Below are positions 37,777 to 47,370 of a DNA stretch of 64,000 bases, in pieces. Both the position numbers and the translations under genes were made by a program. How positions within the stretch are numbered: the first letter of the stretch is position 1; every line of letters starts with the position of its first letter. The notes under the pieces are model-generated. The model was not told where the DNA came from. It ran no database searches and saw nothing but the letters and a program-made list of their open reading frames with translations. The DNA is from Ephemerocybe angulata (taxonomy: Eukaryota; Basidiomycota; Agaricomycetes; Agaricales; Psathyrellaceae), in contig JAACJK010000226.1 in the NCBI GenBank assembly GCA_013368325.1, positions 310,001-374,000 on the forward strand, written 5' to 3'.

Positions 37777-37915
37777 CAGACTCCCAACCAGTCGCTTGTG
37801 GGCGTACCTCGAGGAAGAGGTACTTTTTCCGAAGATAAACCGAAAGTGCCAAAAGTTACGCCCACAAGCGACTGGCACCAAATGTTCTGTTGGTCGTGTT
37901 TGGCATGACCATCCG
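37777..37915 (+). repeat. Left terminal inverted repeat
   Basis: 139 bp. It contains its own 19-bp inverted repeat (37788-37806 against 37857-37875, CCAGTCGCTTGTGGGCGTA), separated by 50 bp. Each end of the element can therefore fold into a hairpin. Confidence 0.92.
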
Positions 37916-38320
37916 CACCGGCAGCCTCGTTTCTCAGGGTTTTTGAGCGGATTGCTTCACACTCTCCTTTCAGAATTAAACACATTTGAGTAATATAAAC
38001 ATTAGATGGGTACTAGTAAGATGTAACAGAACATCTCTAAGTGCTTTTTGGGGCTCTCAACCGGGTATTCCAGGGTGAATAGAATTCGCTGCTTCGGGAA
38101 ATTTAAACTCCGATCCTCCACCACCATCTATCTGTCCTACAAATGCTACTACATCACTCGGGAGCTTCTTGAGACCTTGAATATGCATATCTAACCTCAC
38201 GTCTAGCTATAGAAAAGGTCCCGCATGTTTTATGTCCAAGGGAAGATGTAGTACACTATGTGCAGGTAGGGGTTAAGGAACTTGTTCTCAAGGGGCTGTC
38301 GGAAAAGAAATATTGGACCA

Positions 38321-38375
38321 GAGGTCGAATTTCTATTTTACAGCCTGCCAGGACCCCCTACCTACCTATCGCGGG
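38321..38375 (+). repeat. Subterminal direct repeat, left
   Basis: GAGGTCGAATTTCT ... CCCCCTACCTACCTA also occurs at 46625-46672, in the same orientation, inside the opposite end of the transposon. A possible transposase-binding or regulatory site. Confidence 0.6.
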
Positions 38376-41300
38376 AACTCGTTACTATATATGGTAATAT
38401 CATGACATCATTTATCTGCTTAGGCGCGCTTTGCTTTCTTAGCCTTCGGCTTTGGAACGGTATCTGCACATGCGCTGCATTTCCAGTTCTTTAGCTCGTT
38501 TGGTGCAGCACCTGTGCACCCTCTGTGATACTATTTATACAGTGTAAGTGTAAGTGTCAGGGTTCTTGCATAAACGAGGTAATGCACTCACGAAAACGGT
38601 CTCGCAGCCGCTCTTCCTGCATCGGATCGCGTCTGGCTCAGTCCCTGAGAGTGCCACCCCGCAGAGACAAGCGTTGAGCATTCCACCACCATCGTCGTCA
38701 TCGAGAATGCGCCGCTTCTGTACACGGCCCCGTCTACTCGTCCGAACACTGGCAGCTGTCACACCGACGTCGTCCTGGGACAGTGTCACAGAGGTGACCG
38801 TCACGTCCTCGCTTTCACCATGGCGGCCATCTTCAACCTCCTCGCCCATCGAACTCGCAGCCTGGGGCGCTCCTGGCCCAACTGCGCCTCTCCCTTCCTC
38901 ATCTCCCGCAACCAAGCTACCGCTGATCTCGCTGTCTCCACCCTCAACAACTCCGCCACCTACCAAAGCGACACTGGTCTTCTCCGGCGCCCCGTCGCTC
39001 CTTTCGTCCTCAACTTCAACCTCTCCTCCACTCTTCCCGCCCTCAAACTCGCTCTCACCCGCAGCTGTAGGCGGTGCACCACCCAAATCGAAGCCCATAA
39101 CGGAATCTTCAAACGGATTTGAGATTTCGTCCGCATCCCAATCATGGTGCGGCGCACGACTGTCGTCCTCGTCCGATGCTGAACTAATACTACCTTCTTC
39201 TTCAGCCTGTTCAACTTGTGTGCTGCACATAAGTAGGAGATGATATTAGCTCTCCGGGAACGCCAGAAAGCGGTGGAAATGGAGCTTACCTGTGGAGAGG
39301 AGCGATGGAGGAATGGGCTTCGGAGATGGTGAGCGCATTCGCATTTCGTGACTTCTTCGCACTGATTGACTTCGATTTTCGCCTGTTCTTCCAGATGTGC
39401 CTCATCCCGAGCATCTCGTTGTCGGATAGCTTCCACAAAGACGAGTACCGGGTCACAGCTTCGGCGCTGTGCACGCGCTCGAGATGGTACCGGAAGTTGT
39501 AGCGCCAGACTGCCGGCTCGGATTTGGGACACAAGGGACAGACGAGGGGAACATTTGTGCAAGGTGAGTTGTCCGTGTACTCTGCCGCCCACTTGTAGGA
39601 GAAATTAACTGGTCTTGCGCACCCAGAAGTACGATCCCAGTCTACGTGCAAACTCGCCTTCGATCCCTTCCCCTTCACGACGACGTAACGGCAAGACTTC
39701 GATGGCAACAAGCACAGGCCGCACGGCTCATCGAGTCGGTTTACCATGTCGTCGAACAGCACATGGGCGCCGATGTGCTCAAGAATCCGAGGTGGGCCAG
39801 GATCGAGCGCGACAGCTGGTGTGCACATCGAGCAGTTGGTGGGGTCATTGGAGGTAAGTTCCTCGCGTTCAGCCTGAGCGACAAAGCATGCTTTTCCTAA
39901 TCAAATAACATTGTTAGATCTCATCGACGCAGCAAGAATAGGACCCCGTACCCCAGCGTTCACGGTACGGAAACTCGGATGTCCGCTTTGCCCTCGGGAG
40001 GAGCTTCAGTTCAGCCGCGGGTAGTCTTTGCTGGAGAAGCGAGGTGGTAGCAATGAGGAGCGGGGTTTGGAGAAGGTAGAAAGGCTTAGAGCCATTTGTC
40101 ACAACCTCTGGTGCGAGGGGCTCGATAAATCGTGCGGGCGCGTTTAGTGATTCAGTAGGCATAGTATAGGTGCGCCAGTCGTTCTCCTCGTTGGGGTCGT
40201 CTTCTGATGTTGCCTCTCGAAGTCCTAGGATTTGAAATGATATCTTGAGAGCAGGCTCCCTCAGTAGATTATGCCCCACACGATGCAGCGCTTGTCCGTT
40301 GTACCGTATCCCGTTCACTTCGCCAACTGCAAGCCAGATACGCCCGTCGCATTGTACAAGTGTGGCAATCGGATCATGCACCAGTAAGAGCTTTGTGTCG
40401 TCGTCGTAAGCAGCCGAAGTGCTCGTTTCTGCAGCGGTAAATCGTGCAATCTCTTGGACTCGTTTTAACCGATCCCCTGAAATGACGATCTTGCGATAGC
40501 GGCTACACATCGACAGGATCTTCGACTTGGCCATCATCTTCCCGCCCACCTCCAGCATGCGCACAATGTTCGAGTTTCCGTTGGGTTCCGAGCTCTCCGA
40601 GCTCAGAGCCGCCTCCAGTTCTGCAATTTCGTCTTCAATGTCAACACGATTTGTCTCATCAGCAACCACCTGAGGGTCGACAGGCTCGGTGACGGCGGGC
40701 GCTTCTTCCTCGGTTATGTGGGTAAGATTCAGCATTACGGCCTCGGTGCTCTCGTCAACGTCGTCTTGAGGGATTGGGGCCGTAACCAGGAGAGTCCCAA
40801 GCGGCGCGAGCATATGGACTCCCTTGGCTGATTCCGCTTGTTTCAATATCTCTGCAGCGGGAGCGTAGTCCTCCTCTGCTCGCTCACGACCTATCCGCCA
40901 GCATGTCTGCAGCGTGACATTCTTGACGGCATAGTCTCCTTTGAGGTACTTGGGGCTGAGGTGGTCGGCGGAATCGGGGATGGGCTCGCTCTCGACGGAT
41001 AAGGCGGGGAGTTGGAGACGTTTGGGACCTTGATCCCACTCGGGGTTCTTGGCGAGGATATCTGCAATGTCAATTACTCCGACCGAGCGTTCTGATATCT
41101 GCAGGACATCAAGATTACAGTCGTTTCCAACGACGGTGCGTAGGATGCCGAAGAAGATTTCGATTCGGTCGGTACCCAAGTGGATGATGAAGTAGGCGCC
41201 GTTGGGGTTATCCGACTTCGCTTTTGCGACACAGAAGAAGACGTTCTTGATCATCATGATGATGTCGATGAACAGCATCGTTGGAATGAATGATTTCCCG

Positions 41301-41710
41301 CCTTTTTTGTAGAGCGCGAAGACGAGATGGGCAGCAGCACTAAGGTGCTCCAACTGCTCGGAAAGGGAGAGCTCGACACCAAGGTACGCATAGACGAGAT
41401 GCCGCAGAAGCCTTCCCAGAACACGCAGTGCTTCTCTTCCTTGCTGATATCCTGGAGACGGCATATCCTTGGGGTCTGAAGGAACGGGAAGTGGGGGTAA
41501 CGTCCAAATGTCATGGAGGAGATTGAATGCGAGTTTGACGTCCTGAAGGTCGTCTGGGTTGAGCACTGAGTTAACATGTTCTTCCTTTATGCCTGGCTTC
41601 GACATGAGATGTGTCCGGATGACCGCAGGGGTGATGCGGAAGTCGTCGATGAGAACCCCTCGGTCGCGAAGCAACAGATTGCGAAGTCGTTTAATAACAT
41701 GCTTCCAATC

Positions 41711-41905
41711 TGTAACGGGAGACGGAACGGCATAGCCGTTCCGTTGTTTGGTTGTGTTAGACGTAGATACTATTGATGTTCGAGGAGTGCCGTTGGCGCT
41801 CCTCACGCTTTACCACATACACGTACATACGGAAACCAATAACAACTGGGTTCTGTCTACGTGTCGGTAAAGCATTCCCCCCATAACGCGCTCTGCCGCG
41901 TTACA
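41711..41905 (+). repeat. LTR of element 1 (left)
   Basis: 195 bp with two internal hairpins (ACGGAACGG-CATAG-CCGTTCCGT and GAGGAG..CTCCTC). Confidence 0.95.
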
Positions 41906-42043
41906 GTTTTTTAGACAGCCAGACTCTCCCATCTCCACGCGCTTTTCTCTTTTACACGCCGCCGTCGCCACGTCGCCGCTCAGGATCGCCACCCTCGACT
42001 TCGACAACACGTCAACTGATGCGCTAGCCCGAGCCAGCAGCCA

Positions 42044-43438
42044 TTGGTGGGCACCATGGAACCCGAGAGGTGCCGGAAGGAGCGAAAGGACAGGGGAACC
42101 AGTGGGACTAGGAAGGAGATGGACGCCGGAGATGTGAGAAGGTTTCCGGAGGTGCGTTTTCGGCTGCACAAGCCATGCGCGGAACCGGATCCGAGGACCG
42201 TAGCGGCTGTGAACGCAAGCACGTTCTGGCCAATCTACGAGCAGGAGCTTCGCAGGGTGGTCTCGCAGAACGGAGACGGAGTCAATGACGAGGAGTTGAA
42301 GGCTGCGTTCGAGCGCGCCTGGGACCGTCAATGGATCGAAGGGGGCCGTCACGATATCCCTCGCCCCTTCATTCGCCCCTTGCGATCCCGATTTGGGGTT
42401 GAGCTCCAGGTTATGCTCGACTTGCCTGCAAACGGGATCGAGTTCGACAGCTCGAAGGAGAAATGGAGTGACGTCGCGATCAGGGTCACCCTTCGCACTG
42501 CTCGCCAAATGCTGGCAAGGCGAATTTCCAAAATCATTCACCCACAAGCTCCGAGGGACGTTGAAGCATCGCCTCCCCCTGCCCGACCGGCAGCTGCCCC
42601 TGCCCGACCTGCCTCTGCTTCAGTAGCCGAGCCCCTTCTGGCCACTCAGCTGCCGTGTCACCTGGCCCCTCCCTCGGAACTAGGCTCTTCCCGGCGACTA
42701 CCCCCCATCCTGCTCCACCACTCCCCACCAGCTCACCCAGAGTTCATCCCCCATCCGACTCCTCCGCACCTGGAACCGGAACCGCGGAAGGTCGAGCCCC
42801 AATTCCGCACGCCTATTCGCCAGGTGTCGTTCCACCACTCCTCGCCGGCCAACCCCCAGTCCTTCCCCGATCTGACGATCCCGCACCTGCACCTGAAACC
42901 GCTAAAAGTTGAACCCCAATTCCGCACACCCATTCGCCAGCAGCCATTTCGGAAAACGGCAACCACTGGTCTAGGCGACAGCGACTCGGATTCGGATTCT
43001 GGCAACCAACCTGCTTGTGATGGTGGAGAAGTCCTTGCACCCATCGAGATGTTCTGCCACGTTGACGAGCACCCAGCAGAGCAGTGGGTCCCGGACCATC
43101 ATCGTCCACCCGAATCTCCAGAGATGCATCAACATCAGGATCTGGAGGTTGAGGAGAGCAGTGGGTATGATTATGGGCCTGAAGTTGAGTACGATGGGTA
43201 CGGATCAGGACTTCAGGAGGGATACGAGGCCGGGTATGAGGATGGGTATGAGGAAGGGTATGAGGAAGGGTATGGAGATGGATACCAGGATTGCTGGTTG
43301 GATGATGGTGGATGCTCGGAGGAGGAGAGGTCATCAGGTGATGAGGCATATGCGGAGGATGCCGGTAGCGACAGGGAGAGTGAGGGAGCTGCAGAGTCAG
43401 ATTACCAGTCTGACTCTGAGGCTAGTTGGGAAGAGTAG
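42044..43438 (+). CDS. Single ORF of LTR element 1, unknown protein
   Basis: 464 aa, uninterrupted; a second in-frame ATG lies at 42056. The N-terminal third (about residues 30-165) looks globular: FRLHKPCAEPDPRTVAAVNA, FWPIYEQELRRVV, VELQVMLDLPANGIEF. A Pro/Ala-rich middle follows, with a duplicated unit of about 45 residues around KVEPQFRTPIRQ. The C-terminus is acidic and Tyr/Gly-rich (GYEDGYEEGYEEGYGDGYQ) and very poor in basic residues. No CCHC knuckle, protease, RT or integrase motif is visible. By position it could be a Gag substitute, but it lacks the usual Gag signatures, and a captured host gene is equally possible. The polypurine tract lies about 300 bp downstream. Confidence 0.7.
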   Translation: MVGTMEPERCRKERKDRGTSGTRKEMDAGDVRRFPEVRFRLHKPCAEPDPRTVAAVNASTFWPIYEQELRRVVSQNGDGVNDEELKAAFERAWDRQWIEGGRHDIPRPFIRPLRSRFGVELQVMLDLPANGIEFDSSKEKWSDVAIRVTLRTARQMLARRISKIIHPQAPRDVEASPPPARPAAAPARPASASVAEPLLATQLPCHLAPPSELGSSRRLPPILLHHSPPAHPEFIPHPTPPHLEPEPRKVEPQFRTPIRQVSFHHSSPANPQSFPDLTIPHLHLKPLKVEPQFRTPIRQQPFRKTATTGLGDSDSDSDSGNQPACDGGEVLAPIEMFCHVDEHPAEQWVPDHHRPPESPEMHQHQDLEVEESSGYDYGPEVEYDGYGSGLQEGYEAGYEDGYEEGYEEGYGDGYQDCWLDDGGCSEEERSSGDEAYAEDAGSDRESEGAAESDYQSDSEASWEE

Positions 43439-43743
43439 GTGCAGTCTGAGGGGGAGCGTGCACTTGCACGCTCTATTTGCCTCTTTTCGTATATCTTCAC
43501 ACTCCTTTATTTCGATTTTTTTTTTCTTTTCTTTCTCCATTCCATTCCTTTTCTTGTTTTGTTAGATGGACGGACCACTTGGACAATTGATGTTTGATTG
43601 ACGTGGATACTAACCACAAGTTCATTCATTTACCACCTCGATCCTTTTGTTATCTTATGATTCTTTCTAATTCTTTTACTTTTACATATACATTGTTACC
43701 TTTCTGCCACCTGCGGGTTGTGAATCAACCCGGAGGGGGAGAG

Positions 43744-43938
43744 TGTAACGGGAGACGGAACGGCATAGCCGTTCCGTTGTTTGGTTGTGTTAGACGTAGA
43801 TACTATTGATGTTCGAGGAGTGCCGTTGGCGCTCCTCACGCTTTACCACATACACGTACATACGGAAACCAATAACAACTGGGTTCTGTCTACGTGTCGG
43901 TAAAGCATTCCCCCCATAACGCGCTCTGCCGCGTTACA
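43744..43938 (+). repeat. LTR of element 1 (right)
   Basis: No difference from the left LTR was found on reading, so insertion is recent in this lineage. Confidence 0.95.
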
Positions 43939-46624
43939 CAATCTTTGTCGCATGTAATGTCATCGTCCCCAACGTGAAGATCGAGAAGGGGAAGGGGAGA
44001 TAGGAGGGGGTATATAGGTGAGTCCTCTTGAAGTTCTTTCTTGAAAGTAAGTTCCACGAGTGCCGATCCACGACGAGCTTCACCATCGGAGGCGAGCGAT
44101 ACCACTCGCAGCCCTGTCTGATCCTTGCAGGTGTTCACACCACTGAGCGTAGTTTGGAGCACATTAATGGCATGTTCATGTCCCGTTTCTCGCTTGCAGT
44201 CTCCAGATATGAGCACAGGGCGAGCAGCGTACATTCTATTGTCTTCGCTCATTATGCCGAGAGCAGCAACAGTTGCCTGTGGGTGCGTGTGAGCTCAATC
44301 GACATCATGTAATACCATCACTCACATCCGATGCAAGGTGCACCTCTCCCTTGTCCACCGCCTTGTGCACCTCGTTCACATCTTCCACAGTCCCAAACTT
44401 CAGTGCGACTCTGTCTCCGTGCTCTCGACACAAACCCACAATGTCGTCGTTGAGTGAGTTCCAGCGAATCCGTTTTTCGCAGGCCAGCTCATCAAACATC
44501 AGAACAGCATGGGGAACGTCCTTTCGTTTCTTCAACAGTTCCACCACGTCTCCGAGCACACCCAGCGTGTTTCTTGCAACAGTAGCAACGGTAGGCTTTC
44601 CAGCGCTTGGTGTAATCGGAATTCTGGCTGACCCATTGCGTACCGTGCTCACGCTAGGTAATCCCAGCGCTCGATGGGCAATGTGCCCAACCCGGTCCCC
44701 ACCAATCCTCCACAACAACTTCGACAACAACCGTTCCTGCTCCGTGAAACTTCGAACTCGATAGGCCCCCCGTGCTGCTGCGGCTACCTGCTCGAGGATC
44801 CCAACAATCCCTCGCTTCTTTCGCAGCGCAACCGCGATTACTTGGTCAACTCGTGCGATGTTCTCGGTGCCGATTGCAACGATGAGGCGGTTCGTCTGGG
44901 AAAGGGTGTTCGACTTTCGAGTGAGGGCGCGGGCATTGTTCAATGCCTTGAAGCGGAGGTATCCATTGGTATTGACCTCGTCCCGCATGGATGAGACGAG
45001 CTGGCGATGGCTCAGGTATGCATATGCCGTGTGCTTGTGGACCCCGTTGCTGATGCGATCCAGGATGTTCTGGAGAGCGGGCGCCCGGCGCAACGATTGA
45101 CACGCCGTGCAGGATGCAGTGTTCTTCGGTCGCTTTCCCTCGCACCCGAGTGCCGTGAGGTAGAGAACCCCCTTCTTGACGGCATATTCCCAAGGCAGAG
45201 CGTTATGAGAGTGGAGCGCGAACGGGTACGAGTTGTGTGGTGAGTGGCCGTCGGGCAGTTCAACCTTTAAGCCGGGGCATGTATTGACTCGCTTTGATAC
45301 AGAATGGCGCTCTAGAATCTCGATTTCGGGCGTCTCTTCTGCTGCTGAGAGAGTTCGTTCGGTCAACGCTTGGGAGGTATTGTCCTGGGGAGACAGGGAT
45401 GGTCCGGATGGAGCAACAGGGAACGGCGGGTCTACGCCGCATGCTTGGTCCCTTGTGTCAGTCCGTTGACTGATGAAAATAGGTCAGTACGTTATCGTTG
45501 CCTCGATACTGGCATGTGCTCACTGCTTTGCCATTTCCTCCATCAGGAACCCGAGCTTCCCTTCAAATAGGCCTTCAGACACACCCCTCTCCATCACGAA
45601 GTATTCGACGAATCCGACTAGCCCTGCTACGCCGTATTCTCCTCGACAAACAACTGTACCCATGTCTACCTCCGATCCCCAGCCCAATGCATCCTTCATT
45701 AGTCTGTTGAGCCCCTCTTCCCATAAATCGTCGCTCGATATGACGGGCACATCAAACACGCGTGGATCCTTTGAAAAGACGGCAAGCCGGTTGGTGGATA
45801 TGGCCTCAGGGACGTCGTCAGAGAGTCCATCGACCAGCTGTTGGAGCTTCACTGCCAGTTTGGATCGTAGAGGACGGTTGGCGTTGTTCGTCTCGACCCC
45901 GGCAGTTCTGGGGAGTGAAACTTCGGTGGTGGGGGCTGCGATGGCGGGCACAGTCTGCAACGATGGTCCATCGGAGTCTTGCGGCTCAGCGAACGATGCT
46001 GCTGCCTGGGTAGTGGCTGGTGCGGCTGACAATGATAAAGTAGGGACGTGCTTTGCCTTTGGTTTCAAGAAGCCGAGAATAGACGTCCGTCGATCGGGGC
46101 TGGACTTCTTTGTCTTGGATGCTTTCGTACGCTTCTCCGTCGCTTGTTTACACTTTGGAGAGTCTTTATGGTGGTTGTAGTAGTTCGCCAGCCCACCCTT
46201 TCCGAGGTTAACAACCTCCATGCAGCTTGGGCAGACCATGGTTTGCGTAACTGCATTGTATTGCAGTTTTTCCTAGCATAAACGTAAGTATCACCGCTGT
46301 TTAGTGGTCAATAGATTATTGGCCATACCTTTTCCTCCTCAGACACCTCTCGAGCTTTTGACTTGGCCTTGGGCATTGCGAGTGTTACGTCGTATGAGAT
46401 AGACTATTTTGCGAGGCAAAGAGATGCCCGACACAAGCCGACACTTATGTTTTTGCCCGGTTTTCTGTGCATTGTCTATAACTATAACCATGTATGGAAG
46501 TCAAATCATTTCCAAATGGATGATGTTTAAGGCCAAAACAGTGCTATTCATCTAATCTAGAGGAATGGCCATACGAAAATTGAAATGTGGTCCCGATTCC
46601 GTCGAAAAATTACCATATTTGGGT

Positions 46625-46672
46625 GAGGTCGAATTTCTCCAGACCGGCACCCCGGCACCCCCTACCTACCTA
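46625..46672 (+). repeat. Subterminal direct repeat, right
   Basis: Partner of 38321-38375 (GAGGTCGAATTTCT ... CCCCCTACCTACCTA). Confidence 0.6.
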
Positions 46673-46879
46673 GGGATCGGGTCCGGGATTTCCGGTCCGG
46701 AGGCCCCTTGCTTGTTCTAACGGCTCGACTATGGCCTCCTTTGACAATAAAATCTGGGTTAAGGCTCATCTCAGACCTACCAATGTTTATTTAAGCAAGG
46801 AAACGTTCATAGGATGGGTGTAAACTTGTAAGTAGAAGTGAGGGACTCGATGCCGGGGGTGTGCCGCCTTCCGCCTGCT

Positions 46880-47018
46880 CGGATGATCATGCCAAACACG
46901 ACCAACAGAACATTTGGTGCCAGTCGCTTGTGGGCGTAACTTTTGGCACTTTCGGTTTATCTTCGGAAAAAGTACCTCTTCCTCGAGGTACGCCCACAAG
47001 CGACTGGTTGGGAGTCTG
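46880..47018 (-). repeat. Right terminal inverted repeat
   Basis: Reverse complement of 37777-37915, with one mismatch near the inner edge. It is followed directly by the second GCGTTACAC. Confidence 0.92.
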
Positions 47019-47370
47019 GCGTTACACAGTATATGGCGTTTACCCCAGGCCCTCGAGAGCATAATTTGTTGTCATGGCTACTCATCTAAGCTAATACCTG
47101 TTTTAGAAGAAAGCTCTGAATGCTGCCGTGTGCCCTGCATTGTATCACCTATGTGATATTTCTCGAGGCCTTGTATTCGTGGAATACAAGGACTTGGAAA
47201 TCTCATATAAATCGATCCGTGCCTCTAGTGTAATTATTAGATTGTTGAACCTGAACGACGGTCTCAAGACGACCACCACCACCCAGGATTGTGAAGAAGG
47301 CGTATGCTCGTCTCTTACAGGTATTTCAATTCTCTATATCTACTTCATAAATTATTCAAAGCAAAAGACA

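Larger units (their letters stand above)
41711..43938 (+). mobile_element. Non-autonomous LTR retrotransposon 1 (2,228 bp)
   Basis: LTRs of 195 bp (41711-41905 and 43744-43938) are identical by eye and run TGTAACG...CGTTACA. The 5-bp target duplication is CAATC (41706-41710 and 43939-43943). A polypurine tract (GGAGGGGGAGAG, about 43732-43743) precedes the right LTR, fixing plus orientation. No canonical primer-binding site follows the left LTR. It carries one ORF and no reverse transcriptase, integrase or protease, so it must be mobilised in trans. It inserted into the transposase coding sequence recently. Confidence 0.95.
38420..46376 (-). pseudogene. Transposase-like gene, seven exons, split by an LTR element
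   Basis: Exons: 46376-46329, 46272-45524, 45469-44326, 44276-39952 (containing the LTR insertion), 39815-39290, 39222-38592 and 38530-38420. Without the 2,233-bp insertion plus duplication these sum to 5,301 bp, exactly 1,767 codons with one terminal stop. Introns are 49-136 bp. Domains: a BED/C2H2-like finger (CPSC...HHKDSPKC, residues 28-57); LLWRIGGDRVGHIAHRALG; first acidic motif VLMFDELACEKRIRW (D at about 591); second SLASDGEARRG (D at about 711); DITCDKDWKHVIKRLRN; third GTDRIEIFFGILR (E at about 942). Then come a Cys/His-rich part (CGLC, CPLCPK, RYHLERVH) and a C-terminal PHD-like finger (CLCGV, CRKSGCETVFYH, WKCSAC). The acidic triad and E-x-FFG-x-R resemble P/THAP9 transposases (inference). 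The insertion between D759 and W760 should abolish the product. Confidence 0.85.
37777..47018 (-). mobile_element. 9.2-kb TIR DNA transposon with a nested LTR element
   Basis: The terminal inverted repeats are 139 bp, with one mismatch near the inner edge (37777-37915 and 46880-47018), and start CAGACTCCCAACCAGTCGC. Flanking direct repeats GCGTTACAC (37768-37776 and 47019-47027) make the target-site duplication up to 9 bp, depending on where the TIR is taken to begin. The single gene inside is the minus-strand transposase (38420-46376). Without the LTR insertion the element would be about 7.0 kb. The near-perfect TIRs indicate recent transposition. By motif the transposase is nearest to the P-element/THAP9 group, but length, TIR structure and domain make-up are atypical, so the superfamily is left open. 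Confidence 0.9.

Noticed and set aside
37715..37993. 92-codon frame, matched by a similar one at 46787-47062 on the other strand
   Set aside because: The shared peptide is just the translation of the terminal inverted repeats, not a gene pair.
38554..39243. 229-codon plus-strand frame opposite the transposase C-terminus
   Set aside because: It is a shadow of a Ser/Glu-rich minus-strand exon whose splice sites and PHD-like end are consistent.
39914..41806. A stand-alone 630-aa gene
   Set aside because: Its first 32 residues are LTR sequence; the rest is exon 4 of the interrupted transposase.
43744..47027. The last bases of LTR 1 (GCGTTACA) resemble the GCGTTACAC flanking the DNA transposon
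   Set aside because: The match is not at comparable boundaries, and each duplication is explained separately. Treated as coincidence.
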